A stretch of DNA of 38,677 bases from an uncultured bacterium. GTDB lineage: Bacteria > Bacillota_I > Bacilli_A > Erysipelotrichales > Erysipelotrichaceae. The stretch lies in NCBI GenBank assembly GCA_903847945.1, contig CAINEY010000024.1:1-38677 (forward strand), given 5' to 3'. This document shows, in pieces, positions 7,769-16,551 of the stretch. Both the position numbers and the translations under genes were made by a program. How positions within the stretch are numbered: position 1 is the stretch's first letter; each line of letters begins with the position of its first letter. The notes beneath the pieces are model-generated. The model was not told where the DNA came from, ran no database searches, and saw only the letters and a list, made by a program, of their open reading frames with translations.

Positions 7769-10159
7769 ATGAATCATCGCGAGATCGAAGCCAAATGGCA
7801 AGCCTACTGGGACACCCACGAAACCTTCAAGTGCGATCCCTGGGACTTTAAGAAACCCAAAGCCTACATCCTGGATATGTTTCCGTACCCTTCGGGAAAC
7901 GGATTACACGTCGGTCATCCGGAAGGGTATACGGCCACCGACATCATCAGCCGCATGAAACGCATGCAGGGGTTTAACGTCCTGCATCCGATGGGTTGGG
8001 ATGCTTTTGGATTGCCCGCTGAACAGCACGCCCTCAACACCGGACATCATCCGGCTGGTTTTACCCAACAAAACATCGCCAACTTCAAACGTCAAATCAA
8101 GTCCTTGGGCTTATCCTACGACTGGTCCAAAGAACTCTCAACGACGGATCCCGGTTACTACAAGTGGACCCAATGGATCTTCATCCAGCTCTACAAACAG
8201 GGCTTGGCTTATGTCGATGAGATCCCCGTTAACTGGTGTCCGGAACTGGGCACAGTGTTAGCCAACGAAGAAGTCATCGACGGGAAGAGCGAACGCGGGA
8301 ATTTCCCGGTGTATCGCGTTCCCATGCGTCAATGGGTCTTGCGCATTACCAAGTACGCAGAGCGCCTCTTGGAGGACTTAGAACTGGTCGATTGGCCGGT
8401 GTCCACCAAGGAAATGCAGATCAACTGGATCGGGAAGTCCACCGGAGCCAACGTGATCTTTAAGATCGCCGACACGGACAAGGAATTCACGGTCTTTACG
8501 ACCCGTCCGGATACCCTGTTTGGGGCCACGTATTGCGTCTTGGCGCCTGAACATCCTTTCGTCAAAACTATCACCACACCGGCTCAAAAGGCCGAAATCG
8601 AAGCATATATTGCGGCTTGTGCCACCAAGAGCGACCTGCAACGTACGGAACTGAATAAAGAAAAGACCGGGGTCTTTACCGGGGCTTACGCCATCAACCC
8701 GGTCAATCAGGAACGCGTTCCCATCTGGATCGCCGACTACGTGTTGGCCTCCTATGGAACCGGGGCCATCATGGCCGTTCCGGGTCACGATCAGCGCGAT
8801 TACGAGTTCGCCAAGAAGTTCAACTTGAAGATCGTTGAAGTGCTTCAAGGCGGCGATCTCTCGGTCGAAGCCTTTGTGGGGGATGGGCCGCACGTCAACA
8901 GCGGTTTCCTCAACGGCTTAGGCAAAGAAGACGGCATCGCGGCGATGAACGACTGGTTGAAACAGCAGGGTGTCGGTGAACCCAAAGTCACCTACAAACT
9001 GCGCGACTGGCTCTTCTCGCGTCAGCGCTACTGGGGCGAACCGATTCCCATCATCTTGATGGAGGATGGGACCCAACGCACCGTCGACATCGACGAATTA
9101 CCGCTGGAACTCCCGGAAGTCGACAACTACAAGCCTTCCTCAACCGGCGAGTCGCCTTTGGCGCATGCCGGTAGCTGGCTGGATGTGGTGGTGGATGGAC
9201 AACGCGGCAAGCGGGAAACCAATACGATGCCGCAATGGGCGGGAAGTTGTTGGTATTACCTGCGTTATCTCGATCCGAAGAACACCGAAGCCATTGCCGA
9301 TCCGGAACTCTTAAAACACTGGTTACCGGTCGATCTGTACGTTGGTGGCGCCGAACACGCCGTGCTGCACCTCTTGTATGCCCGATTCTGGCACAAGGTG
9401 CTCTACGATATCGGGGTGGTTCCCACCAAAGAACCCTTCGCCAAGCTTTTCCACCAAGGCATGATCTTAGGTGAAAACGGCGAGAAGATGTCCAAATCGC
9501 GCGGAAACGTCATCAATCCCGATGACATCGTGGAAAGTCATGGGGCTGATGCCTTACGGGTCTATGAGATGTTTATGGGACCCCTGGAGGCTGCTTTACC
9601 TTGGAGTACCACCGGTCTGGATGGAACCCGCAAATGGCTGGATCGTGTCGTGCGCTGCTTTACCGAACTCGACAAGCTAAATGAAGTCAACGATCACAGC
9701 CTCGACAAAAGCTATCACTACACGGTCAAGAAGGTCACCGCGGACATCGAGTCGCTCAACTTTAATACAGCGATCGCTCAGATGATGATCTTCATCAACG
9801 ACTGCTATAAGGCACCGTCGATTTACAAACCCTATGCCATCGGATTCATTCAGCTCTTCGCGTGTTTCGCACCACACTTCGGCGAAGAACTCTTCGAACA
9901 AGTCACCGGTAAATCCGGCATCAGCTATGAACCCTGGCCGACCTACGATGAAGCCTTCCTGAAGGAAGATACTGTCGAGATCGTCCTGCAGGTCAACGGG
10001 AAAGTGCGCTCCAAAGCCATGGTCGCCGTGAACACTGGAGCGGCTGAATTGGAAGCCATTGCCCGTCAGGATGCGACGATCCAAAGCTATCTGGCTTCCG
10101 TGACCGTGCTCAAAGTGATTGCGGTTCCCAATAAGCTCGTCAACTTCGTCGTCAAGTAA
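7769..10159 (+). CDS. leuS: Leucyl-tRNA synthetase
   Basis: LeuS charges tRNA-Leu with leucine in the cytosol. The 796-residue class I synthetase shows the HIGH motif as HVGH (residues 47-50, within [17 protein letters not shown]), a CP1 editing domain with [10 protein letters not shown] and the [10 protein letters not shown] segment, the WYYLRY segment, and KMSKS at residues 573-577. The C-terminal domain ends with VQVNGKVR-like strands. The start at 7769 has an AAAGGAG site and follows the T-box terminator; upstream in-frame starts fall inside the leader. A stem-loop follows the stop. Confidence 0.97.
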   Translation: MNHREIEAKWQAYWDTHETFKCDPWDFKKPKAYILDMFPYPSGNGLHVGHPEGYTATDIISRMKRMQGFNVLHPMGWDAFGLPAEQHALNTGHHPAGFTQQNIANFKRQIKSLGLSYDWSKELSTTDPGYYKWTQWIFIQLYKQGLAYVDEIPVNWCPELGTVLANEEVIDGKSERGNFPVYRVPMRQWVLRITKYAERLLEDLELVDWPVSTKEMQINWIGKSTGANVIFKIADTDKEFTVFTTRPDTLFGATYCVLAPEHPFVKTITTPAQKAEIEAYIAACATKSDLQRTELNKEKTGVFTGAYAINPVNQERVPIWIADYVLASYGTGAIMAVPGHDQRDYEFAKKFNLKIVEVLQGGDLSVEAFVGDGPHVNSGFLNGLGKEDGIAAMNDWLKQQGVGEPKVTYKLRDWLFSRQRYWGEPIPIILMEDGTQRTVDIDELPLELPEVDNYKPSSTGESPLAHAGSWLDVVVDGQRGKRETNTMPQWAGSCWYYLRYLDPKNTEAIADPELLKHWLPVDLYVGGAEHAVLHLLYARFWHKVLYDIGVVPTKEPFAKLFHQGMILGENGEKMSKSRGNVINPDDIVESHGADALRVYEMFMGPLEAALPWSTTGLDGTRKWLDRVVRCFTELDKLNEVNDHSLDKSYHYTVKKVTADIESLNFNTAIAQMMIFINDCYKAPSIYKPYAIGFIQLFACFAPHFGEELFEQVTGKSGISYEPWPTYDEAFLKEDTVEIVLQVNGKVRSKAMVAVNTGAAELEAIARQDATIQSYLASVTVLKVIAVPNKLVNFVVK

Positions 10160-10163
10160 ACAG

Positions 10164-10184
10164 AACCCGCCATTGGCGGGTTTT
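10164..10184 (+). terminator. Terminator after leuS
   Basis: A perfect 8-bp stem, AACCCGCC with GGCGGGTT (10164-10171 and 10175-10182), has a 3-base loop and a short TTTT run. It sits between the convergent leuS and metallophosphoesterase genes; the downstream T-run is brief. Confidence 0.7.
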
Positions 10185-10989
10185 AGTTTGTTCTTAGTGT
10201 AATAACCAGGAAGTCCGGATCGGCAAAGAGCCGGGCTTTGAGTTGATCGACCCCAACTCCCGATGAGACGATCAGGGTCGTCTCGTCAATGATCGTTTGT
10301 CCTTTGAGTAAAGGATGGTTCGAGGTGACCAGGGAACCCAGGAAGGGAAGCACGATTTGTCCCCCATGCGTCTTTCCGGCGACCAGCACATCCACTTTGC
10401 CCGCCCAGGTGTTGATCAGCGATGGATCGTGCGCAAAGCCGATCGTGTAGACGCTGGAATCGGCCAAACTGATCGACGTGGTCGCATCCAGTCCGATGAA
10501 GCGGATGAAGTCATCCCCGTAGGCGTGAATCTCCAAAGCTTGATTATTGAGGATTTCGAAACCGGCAGCCATCCACAAGGCTTCCAGTTCTAACTGGTGC
10601 ACGGTCTCGGCTTCCGAAAGGATCGCAAACTGACCCAAGGGAGCATCCAAGGCTAGAAGCCGGTCGATGAGTTTCTGACGGCTTTCGCTAGTCAGCGTGT
10701 CGTAATACGCTTCATTTGCCAGATCTCCGCCGAACACGATCACATCCGGATCCTGGGTTTGGATGGCTTGGATCACGCGATTGGCGTAGGCATCGCCCAG
10801 ATTCATCCAGTGCGTATCGCTGAAGTAGACGATGGTCAACTCGTCGAAGTCGCTGGGAATCTGATCAGACTGCAGGTTGACGATGACCGGTTTGATTCGA
10901 GTCAATGACCAGATCGTCGCATCCACGCCCAAAAGACCCACAGCCAAGAGTCCAAGGATGATCAAGAGGGTAAGACGACGCGGTTTCAT
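10183..10989 (-). CDS. Membrane-anchored metallophosphoesterase-fold protein with degenerate active site
   Basis: This 268-residue protein resembles YkuE/YaeI-type calcineurin-like phosphoesterases. It has one N-terminal membrane segment (about residues 8-24), then YFSDTHW (the D-x-H motif), VFGGDLANE (the GD motif), an FAHDP histidine near the C-terminal half, and VAGKTHGGQ. Two metal-binding motifs look altered. Where family members have GNHD after the AP-G-(Y/F)A-(V/I)-L strand, this protein reads ILSEAE. The GHTH motif reads GKTH. It may be inactive, or bind metal differently. The gene is monocistronic and starts almost at its transcription start (2-nt leader). Confidence 0.75.
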   Translation of the reverse strand: MKPRRLTLLIILGLLAVGLLGVDATIWSLTRIKPVIVNLQSDQIPSDFDELTIVYFSDTHWMNLGDAYANRVIQAIQTQDPDVIVFGGDLANEAYYDTLTSESRQKLIDRLLALDAPLGQFAILSEAETVHQLELEALWMAAGFEILNNQALEIHAYGDDFIRFIGLDATTSISLADSSVYTIGFAHDPSLINTWAGKVDVLVAGKTHGGQIVLPFLGSLVTSNHPLLKGQTIIDETTLIVSSGVGVDQLKARLFADPDFLVITLRTN

Positions 10990-10997
10990 ACGGGTTC

Positions 10998-11026
10998 ATT
11001 TTAACATACCCTTGACATCGTGTGAA
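10998..11026 (-). promoter_or_regulatory. Promoter of the metallophosphoesterase-like gene
   Basis: On the minus strand, TTCACA (11021-11026) is followed after 17 bp by TAAAAT (10998-11003), preceded by TGT as an extended -10. Transcription would start near 10991, two bases before the ATG. It overlaps the divergent promoter of the LiaF-like gene. Confidence 0.6.
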
Positions 11027-11038
11027 AAGGGGTATAAT
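11012..11038 (+). promoter_or_regulatory. Promoter of the LiaF-like gene
   Basis: TTGACA (11012-11017) and a consensus TATAAT (11033-11038) are separated by a short 15-bp spacer. Both hexamers are consensus; the short spacing may limit basal activity. It is interleaved with the opposing promoter at 10998-11026. Confidence 0.7.
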
Positions 11039-11061
11039 GAAACCGTCAAAGGAGAACAACC

Positions 11062-11733
11062 ATGCGTCGATTTATCGGGTTTTTCTTGGTCGTCTTAGGG
11101 GGCATCATGATTGCGGAACAGCTCAAGCTCTTGGGGGATGTGAAGCTGTGGGATTTCCTGTGGCCCGCGTTTTTGATTTTCTTAGGGGTGTCCAGTTTAG
11201 TTAAGCACGGAACCCTGCGCATCATCAGTACCACGCTGATCCTCATCGGAGGATTCTACCTTTTGAAGGCGTTTAAGATCGAATGGTTTGCGGATAAGGA
11301 TCTGCCGTTCTTTGCGTTGATCCTGGCCCTCTTTGGGTTATCGCTGATCTTTGGAAAGCGTCGTCGTCCGTATGTGATTGCGCCATCCGGTGTGCATGTG
11401 ACCTCCACCAACCAGCGTGAGTTCACCAGTGTCATGGGCGGACTGGATGAGAAAGTCATCAATCCGGACTTCAAAGGTTGTGAAATCACCGCGGTCATGG
11501 GCAGTGCCGAAGTCGACTTAAGTGAGATCGTCCTCCAACAGGACAGTGCCGACATCGAAATCACCGCCATCATGGGTGGGGTCGAAGTGACCTTACCGCG
11601 CGGTTATCGTCTGGATATCTCCGGTACGCCGATCATGGGCGGGTACGAATGCACCAACCCGGGCGATCCCAGTTCCCCCAAGACCCTGCGGGTGCGTTAC
11701 ACCTCGGTCATGGGCGGCATCGAAATTCGCTAA
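11062..11733 (+). CDS. LiaF-like membrane protein with MGG beta-repeats
   Basis: The 223-residue product has four predicted membrane segments (about residues 4-19, 31-46, 51-69, 83-97), then an RKR-like basic stop and a soluble C-terminal half. That half contains five copies of a short motif, (T/I)x(V/I)MGGxE-like, with the MG at residues 125, 146, 171, 192 and 217, as expected for the beta-stacked domain of LiaF/VraT envelope-stress proteins. In Bacillus LiaF restrains the LiaRS two-component system; no kinase or regulator lies nearby, so that role is not shown here. An AAAGGAG site precedes the ATG. Confidence 0.75.
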   Translation: MRRFIGFFLVVLGGIMIAEQLKLLGDVKLWDFLWPAFLIFLGVSSLVKHGTLRIISTTLILIGGFYLLKAFKIEWFADKDLPFFALILALFGLSLIFGKRRRPYVIAPSGVHVTSTNQREFTSVMGGLDEKVINPDFKGCEITAVMGSAEVDLSEIVLQQDSADIEITAIMGGVEVTLPRGYRLDISGTPIMGGYECTNPGDPSSPKTLRVRYTSVMGGIEIR

Positions 11734-11736
11734 ACA

Positions 11737-11763
11737 AAAAACCCGACGTTGAGTCGGGTTTTT
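11737..11763. terminator. Bidirectional terminator between the LiaF-like gene and rnj
   Basis: The stem AAAAACCCGAC with GTCGGGTTTTT and a 5-base loop has A-rich left and T-rich right flanks, so it can serve both convergent genes. Confidence 0.85.
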
Positions 11764-11764
11764 C

Positions 11765-13492
11765 TTAGGTGGTTTTGGGTCGCGGTTGCATCGCGGCCTT
11801 TTGATTGAGGATGACCGGGATGACAATTGGATTGCGACGGGTCTTTTGGTAGAGGTAGGGCTCTAGCGATGAACGCACCGCATTCTTCAAATCATTGAAG
11901 GTGACTTTGTTTTGCATCGTCTTCTTTAAGGATTCATAGACGATGAGTTCGGCATCCTTCAACAACGCCTGATTCTCTTTGAGGTGCACGAAGCCGCGGG
12001 AGACCACGGACGGACGACAGAGGATCTTGTTGTAGCGGGAATCGATGGAGACGATGACGGCCACCATCCCGTTATCGCCCAGGATCTTACGATCTTTGAG
12101 CACGGAAGTCGATAAGCCCGACGCGTCATTCCCATCGACATAAATGTCATCGGCTTCGATGCGCATGTCGGAGAAGAAGACTTCTTCATTGCGCAGGATG
12201 AGCGGATCGCCGTTAGCCACGATGAAGATGTTTTCTTCGGGGACCCCGGTTTCCATGGCGGTCTTGGCATGCGTCTTCAGCATTTTGTATTCCCCGTGCA
12301 TCGGCATGAAGTACTTGGGCTTGATCAGCTGCAGCATCAGTTTCTGCTCTTCTTTGGACGCGTGTCCCGTCGTGTGCAGCGAGTTGAGCAGGGAATTGGT
12401 CAAGACGTTGGCTCCGGCCCGTGTCAGCATGTTGATGATCTTGTAGACACTGATGGCGTTGCCCGGAATCGGCGACGAGGAGAAGACCACGGTATCGCCC
12501 GGGATGATGCGGATGTTGCGGTGGGTTCCACCGGCGATGCGCGAGAGCGCGGCCAAGGGTTCACCTTGACTGCCGGTCACCAGGATGCACAGCTTGTTGG
12601 CCGGGAAGTTTTGGATCTGGCTGGGTTCGATGAAGTGTTGGTCGGCGGTTTCGATGTGGCCGTACTTCTTACCGATGGCGACCACGTTTTCCATGGATCG
12701 GCCAAACACCACGATCTTACGACCCGTCGCTACGGCCGCATCGATGATTTGACGCACACGGTAAACGTTGGAGGCAAAGGTGGCTACGATGAGGCGGCCT
12801 TGCGTCTTGCGGGCGGTATCCAGAAGGGACTGAGCCACTTCTTTCTCACTGATGGAGAACCCGCTGACGGACGAGTTGGTGGAATCGCTCATCAGGAGCG
12901 TGACGCCGATCTGGCCGATGTAAGCCATCTTCTGATAATCGGCGTTGACCCCGACCGGGGTCAAGTCGAACTTGAAGTCACCCGTTTCGACGATGCGTCC
13001 GTTGGGTGTATTGATCAAGACGCCTAAGGTATCGGGAATGGAGTGGGTCGTGTTGAAGAACCCGACTTTGAAGTGCTGGGTCTCCACCTTCGAACTCTCA
13101 TCGATGATTTCGATCTCGGCTCTGAGGTGGCGGTGTTCATCGAGTTTCTTTTGGATGAGGGCTGCCGCAAAGCGCGGGGCGTAAATTCGGGGAATCTTCA
13201 CGCTCTTGAGTAAGAACGGAATGCCTCCGATGTGGTCTTCATGACCGTGAGTAATGATCAGCGCTTTGATGCGGTGAACGTTGCGTTGAAGGTAGCTGTA
13301 GTCGGGGATCACATAGTCCACGCCCAAGAGGCTTTCTTCAGGGAAGCGGACACCGGCATCAACGATGAGGATCTCATCGCCGTGCTCAAAACAATACATG
13401 TTCTTGCCGACTTCGCCGAGTCCGCCCAAGGCATAGACCAAGGTATCGGTGGCTTTGTCAAACGTCGTTTGACGGGTGGTATTCGTCGTCAT
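11765..13492 (-). CDS. rnj: Ribonuclease J
   Basis: RNase J is a metallo-beta-lactamase/beta-CASP ribonuclease with endonuclease and 5'-3' exonuclease activity that matures and degrades RNA. The 575-residue product shows the zinc motif HGHEDH (residues 82-87), the MSDSTNSS segment, the beta-CASP region with GSQGEP, and the HTTGHAS and MPMHGEY segments near the end of the catalytic domain, followed by the C-terminal domain. It is J1-like in completeness of motifs, but J1 and J2 cannot be separated firmly by eye. It lies 9 bp after def and has a TAGGAG ribosome site. Confidence 0.94.
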   Translation of the reverse strand: MTTNTTRQTTFDKATDTLVYALGGLGEVGKNMYCFEHGDEILIVDAGVRFPEESLLGVDYVIPDYSYLQRNVHRIKALIITHGHEDHIGGIPFLLKSVKIPRIYAPRFAAALIQKKLDEHRHLRAEIEIIDESSKVETQHFKVGFFNTTHSIPDTLGVLINTPNGRIVETGDFKFDLTPVGVNADYQKMAYIGQIGVTLLMSDSTNSSVSGFSISEKEVAQSLLDTARKTQGRLIVATFASNVYRVRQIIDAAVATGRKIVVFGRSMENVVAIGKKYGHIETADQHFIEPSQIQNFPANKLCILVTGSQGEPLAALSRIAGGTHRNIRIIPGDTVVFSSSPIPGNAISVYKIINMLTRAGANVLTNSLLNSLHTTGHASKEEQKLMLQLIKPKYFMPMHGEYKMLKTHAKTAMETGVPEENIFIVANGDPLILRNEEVFFSDMRIEADDIYVDGNDASGLSTSVLKDRKILGDNGMVAVIVSIDSRYNKILCRPSVVSRGFVHLKENQALLKDAELIVYESLKKTMQNKVTFNDLKNAVRSSLEPYLYQKTRRNPIVIPVILNQKAAMQPRPKTT

Positions 13493-13501
13493 AATTTTCT
13501 C

Positions 13502-14059
13502 CTAATCGATGAGGATCAGATTCGGAGTTTGCTCCCACGGATTCGTTTTGTTGATGCGATCGTAGAAGAGCACCCCATGAAGGTGATCGATTTCGTGTTG
13601 CAAGACAACGGCTGCATAGCCGTCTTCTTTGATGATGACATCCTTTTGATCGAGGATGTCGTAGGCTCTAACCGTAATGCGGGCATGGCGAAGCACATAA
13701 CCCGGATGCGGTTCTTCAACGCTCAGGCAGCCTTCGCCAGTGGCTAAGGTGCTGTTTTGAATGGAATGGGCAATGATCTTGGGATTGGCCAAAAGGTAAA
13801 CCGCGGGTTCGCCTTCTTCCTGATCGACCATGACCATGATGATGTGAACGAACTCGCCCACTTGCGGGGCGGCCAATCCAACGGCCGGACGCAGGTTATA
13901 TTTTTCCGCTTTTTCTTCTTCGCGACTGTCTTTGACGTAGCGCAACATACGTTTGGCTAAGGCCAAATGCTTGGCTGAAAGCGGGGTTTTGATCGGTTGC
14001 GACGAATTGCGCAACCGGGGATCGGTGTCTTTAAGGATGGTGTCGTATGTAATTCTCAT
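13502..14059 (-). CDS. def: Peptide deformylase
   Basis: Deformylase removes the N-formyl group from nascent proteins. The 185-residue protein shows all three family motifs: VGLAAPQVG, EGCLS (metal-binding Cys) and QHEIDHL (metal-binding His residues and catalytic Glu). The longer spacing and size are those of the Gram-positive type 2 enzyme. In many Bacillota def sits near fmt and priA; here it is paired with rnj. Its own promoter lies upstream, with an AAAGG site about 8 bases before the ATG. Confidence 0.95.
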   Translation of the reverse strand: MRITYDTILKDTDPRLRNSSQPIKTPLSAKHLALAKRMLRYVKDSREEEKAEKYNLRPAVGLAAPQVGEFVHIIMVMVDQEEGEPAVYLLANPKIIAHSIQNSTLATGEGCLSVEEPHPGYVLRHARITVRAYDILDQKDVIIKEDGYAAVVLQHEIDHLHGVLFYDRINKTNPWEQTPNLILID

Positions 14060-14115
14060 TGAAAAAACCTTTCTGTTTCAGCGGATGATGTGTGACAACC
14101 CGACATGACAGACCT

Positions 14116-14143
14116 ATTATACAGAAAACGAACACATTTACAA
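14116..14143 (-). promoter_or_regulatory. Promoter of def-rnj
   Basis: On the minus strand, TTGTAA (14138-14143) is followed after 16 bp by a consensus TATAAT (14116-14121). Transcription would start near 14109, giving a leader of about 50 nt. Confidence 0.65.
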
Positions 14144-14182
14144 GTCGAATTCTTCTGACTTCATTATAGACCTTATTTCTTT

Positions 14183-14191
14183 TGATACAAT
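14183..14191 (+). promoter_or_regulatory. Extended -10 promoter of ftsW, near-leaderless
   Basis: TGA-TACAAT ends at 14191; the expected start of transcription is 14198, two bases before the ATG at 14200. No -35 element is evident and no ribosome site precedes the ATG. Confidence 0.5.
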
Positions 14192-14199
14192 GAGAATGC

Positions 14200-15381
14200 A
14201 TGAAAACCTCCGTCAATCTTCACTTGCCCAAAGGGCGTGACATGGGCCTTCAGTTGGCCATGATCGGCCTCATGGCCATTGGACTCCTCATGAGTGTTTC
14301 GGCGTCGATGACTACCGATGTCGAGTTATCCACACTGGCCATCAACTTCCTCAAACAACTGGTGTTTTTGCTCCTGGGCTACGTCGGCTATGCGCTCTTT
14401 AGCCGTTACTTCTCCCTAGAAGTGCTTAAAGCGTGGATCTTTCCCTTGCTCATCGTTTCGGGGATCTTCTTACTCTTAACGCTCTTGTTTCCGGAAGTCA
14501 ACGGAGCCCGGGCCTGGATCAAGTTCAATCTGCCCTTTATCGATGTGACCCTCCAACCCAGTGAATTCGTCAAAGTGATCACAGTTCTGGCGTTGGCTCT
14601 TTACCTTGGAGACATCAAAGTCAAGGCATCCGCGTCGACTTTACTCAAGATCCCGGTCTTTGTGATCGGGGCTTATTTCCTCATCATCGCGGTGCTTCAG
14701 TCCGACTTGGGATCCTCCTTGGTGCTGGTCATCATGGCGGTTCTGGTGTTTCTGTTGGCATCGCATCCGGCGTTGGCGAAGTTTCAATGGCTGGCCTTTG
14801 CCCTGTTGGTGATCGGGTTGATAGCGGTGGGATTTTTGTTGACGGAAGGAGGCCTGGCCTTCTTAAAGAACCTCAACATTCTCAAAGACTACCAACTGGC
14901 GCGTTTTGAGAACACCGTCGATCCTTTCATCAATCGTTACGGTACCGGTTACCAACTCGTCTCTTCCTTGATGGCGTTTGTGAAAGGGGATTGGTTCGGG
15001 GTTGGACTCGGCATGAGCCTTCAAAAGTACGGTTACTTGCCGGCCGCTCAAACGGACTTTATCCTGGCGGTCATTGCGGAAGAACTGGGTTTTCTTGGCG
15101 TGCTCGTGGTGGCCGGATTAACGCTCTTCATCATCGTGACACTCTTACGTTATGCCTTTAAAGCGAAAACCGATCGCCCGCGCATGGTCTTGGCCGGGAT
15201 TGCCTACTATCTCCTTATTCATTTCATCTTTAATGTGGGTGGAGTCACCGCCCTCTTACCCTTGACCGGAGTTCCGCTTCTTCTGATCAGTTCCGGAGGA
15301 TCCAGTACCCTGTCGATCATGATGGCGTTAGGCATCGCTCAACGCATGATCATCGATCAGAAGGCTTCGGAGGACGAATGA
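14200..15381 (+). CDS. ftsW: SEDS-family septal peptidoglycan polymerase FtsW
   Basis: FtsW polymerises lipid II into septal glycan strands with a class B PBP. The 393-residue protein is rich in membrane segments (about ten) and shows the SEDS signatures: GLLMSVSAS in the first helix, GARAWIKF, QPSEFVK, GLGMSLQKYGYLPAAQTDFILAV with the catalytic Asp, and the C-terminal PLTGVPLLLISSGGSS. The YLPAAQTDFI pattern favours FtsW over RodA. An alternative start at 14242, with AAAGGG six bases upstream, would drop 14 residues. The stop overlaps rsmD by 4 bp. Confidence 0.88.
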   Translation: MKTSVNLHLPKGRDMGLQLAMIGLMAIGLLMSVSASMTTDVELSTLAINFLKQLVFLLLGYVGYALFSRYFSLEVLKAWIFPLLIVSGIFLLLTLLFPEVNGARAWIKFNLPFIDVTLQPSEFVKVITVLALALYLGDIKVKASASTLLKIPVFVIGAYFLIIAVLQSDLGSSLVLVIMAVLVFLLASHPALAKFQWLAFALLVIGLIAVGFLLTEGGLAFLKNLNILKDYQLARFENTVDPFINRYGTGYQLVSSLMAFVKGDWFGVGLGMSLQKYGYLPAAQTDFILAVIAEELGFLGVLVVAGLTLFIIVTLLRYAFKAKTDRPRMVLAGIAYYLLIHFIFNVGGVTALLPLTGVPLLLISSGGSSTLSIMMALGIAQRMIIDQKASEDE

Positions 15382-15929
15382 GGATCATCGCCGGAAAGTA
15401 CCGTTCCCGTGTCTTAAAATCGGTGGAAGGACAAAACACGCGTCCCACCTTGGATAAGGTGAAGGAAGCCACATTCATGCGTTTGATGCCCATGATCGAA
15501 GAGTCGTCCGTGCTCGATCTGTTTGCGGGAACTGGAGCTATTGGCTTGGAAGCCCTCTCGAGGGGAGCCAAGCATGCCGTACTGGTGGATGGCTCCAAAG
15601 CCGCCATTGCGGTCATTCATGAGAATGTCGAGACCTTGAAAGCCCAGGATCAGTGCACGATCCTGCGGATGGATGCCTTGGATGCGTTAAGGTACCTCTC
15701 CAATCATGGCTTTCAGTTTGATCTGGTGTATTTAGACCCGCCCTATGGTAAAGTGGAGATAGGCCCGATCGTGGAGCGCTTGGTGGAATTCAAACTCTTG
15801 AATCCGGAAGCCATCGTGATCCATGAGACTGTAGTTAAAACCGAACCCATCCTGCATCCTGGCTTAACCTTTAATCAAACTTACACCTACGGCACCGTGT
15901 GCCTGCACCATTACCGGAGAGCCCCATGA
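15378..15929 (+). CDS. rsmD: 16S rRNA m2G966 methyltransferase RsmD
   Basis: RsmD methylates guanine N2 at position 966 of 16S rRNA during small-subunit assembly. The 183-residue protein begins with the usual MRIIAGKYRSR, has SAM motif I LDLFAGTGAIGLEALSRGA, and the catalytic DPPY motif in YLDPPYG. It overlaps ftsW and coaD by 4 bp (ATGA) at each end, so the three genes form one coupled unit. The pairing of rsmD with coaD is very common in bacteria. Confidence 0.95.
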   Translation: MRIIAGKYRSRVLKSVEGQNTRPTLDKVKEATFMRLMPMIEESSVLDLFAGTGAIGLEALSRGAKHAVLVDGSKAAIAVIHENVETLKAQDQCTILRMDALDALRYLSNHGFQFDLVYLDPPYGKVEIGPIVERLVEFKLLNPEAIVIHETVVKTEPILHPGLTFNQTYTYGTVCLHHYRRAP

Positions 15930-16423
15930 GCAAAGCCCTGTATCCCGGATCCTTCGATCCCATCACCAACGGTCACCTCGACGTGATCGAACGTGCCAGC
16001 AAGATCTTTGAAACGCTGGAAGTCGTCATCATGAATAATCCCACCAAGAAAACCACGTTTACCGTGGAAGAACGCTTGGAGATGCTGCATCGGGTCATAG
16101 CCCGCTTCCCGAATGTGACTTGCAGTGCTCAGGAAGGCTTGACCGTCGATTACGCCAAGCGAGTCGGTGCTGATGTGCTAGTACGCGGCATTCGAGCCGT
16201 TATGGACTATGAGTATGAACTCCAGCAAGCCACCGCCAACATGGTGCTTTCCCCCAACATCGAAACGGTCTTCCTCTTGACCCGTCCCAAGTATTCTTTC
16301 CTTTCGTCCAGTGTCGTTAAACAGATCGCCCTCAACAAAGGGGAGCTGCATTTGTTTGTCCCCGACGAGATCAAAGACATCATCTTGCGGAAGTACGAAA
16401 CCACCCCGGAGAATCCGATTTAG
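15926..16423 (+). CDS. coaD: Phosphopantetheine adenylyltransferase
   Basis: CoaD transfers AMP from ATP to 4'-phosphopantetheine, the penultimate step of coenzyme A synthesis. The 165-residue protein shows YPGSFDPITNGHLDVIERA (the nucleotidyltransferase T/HxGH region), the RGIRAVMDYEYE segment, and SSSVVKQIA near the C-terminus. The start at 15926 is favoured by the GGAGA site and the ATGA overlap with rsmD; an upstream in-frame start at 15899 would lie deeper in rsmD. A terminator follows. Confidence 0.96.
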   Translation: MSKALYPGSFDPITNGHLDVIERASKIFETLEVVIMNNPTKKTTFTVEERLEMLHRVIARFPNVTCSAQEGLTVDYAKRVGADVLVRGIRAVMDYEYELQQATANMVLSPNIETVFLLTRPKYSFLSSSVVKQIALNKGELHLFVPDEIKDIILRKYETTPENPI

Positions 16424-16437
16424 GTCATATATCAACC

Positions 16438-16460
16438 AGGAGCCTGTGCTCCTTTTTTTT
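16438..16460 (+). terminator. Terminator after coaD
   Basis: The stem AGGAGC with GCTCCT has a CTGT loop and is followed by a run of eight T. It closes the ftsW-rsmD-coaD unit and separates it from the heat-shock operon. Confidence 0.85.
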
Positions 16461-16481
16461 TATGATTGGATAACCCTTCAT

Positions 16482-16508
16482 TTAGCACTTAACGCTTGAC
16501 AGTGCTAA
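16482..16508 (+). promoter_or_regulatory. CIRCE operator 1 (HrcA binding site)
   Basis: TTAGCACTT-N9-CAGTGCTAA matches the CIRCE consensus TTAGCACTC-N9-GAGTGCTAA at all but one base per arm. It spans the -35 box of the hrcA promoter. Confidence 0.92.
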
Positions 16509-16523
16509 ATCGTGTGCTATGAT
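16496..16523 (+). promoter_or_regulatory. Promoter of hrcA-grpE-dnaK-dnaJ
   Basis: TTGACA (16496-16501), a 16-bp spacer, and TATGAT (16518-16523). The -35 lies inside CIRCE 1 and the -10 touches CIRCE 2, so HrcA would block polymerase. Confidence 0.85.
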
Positions 16524-16524
16524 A

Positions 16525-16551
16525 TTAGCAGATTTAGACCCCGAGTGCTAA
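16525..16551 (+). promoter_or_regulatory. CIRCE operator 2 (HrcA binding site)
   Basis: TTAGCAGAT-N9-GAGTGCTAA has a perfect right arm and a left arm altered at three bases. It covers the expected transcription start, and its end runs into the hrcA ribosome site AAGGAGGTGG (16550-16559), so it would also be present in the mRNA leader. Confidence 0.85.

Noticed and set aside
12269-13027. Long plus-strand frame of 252 codons opposite RNase J
   Set aside because: It is a shadow of the well-supported rnj gene, with composition typical of an antisense frame and no ribosome site.
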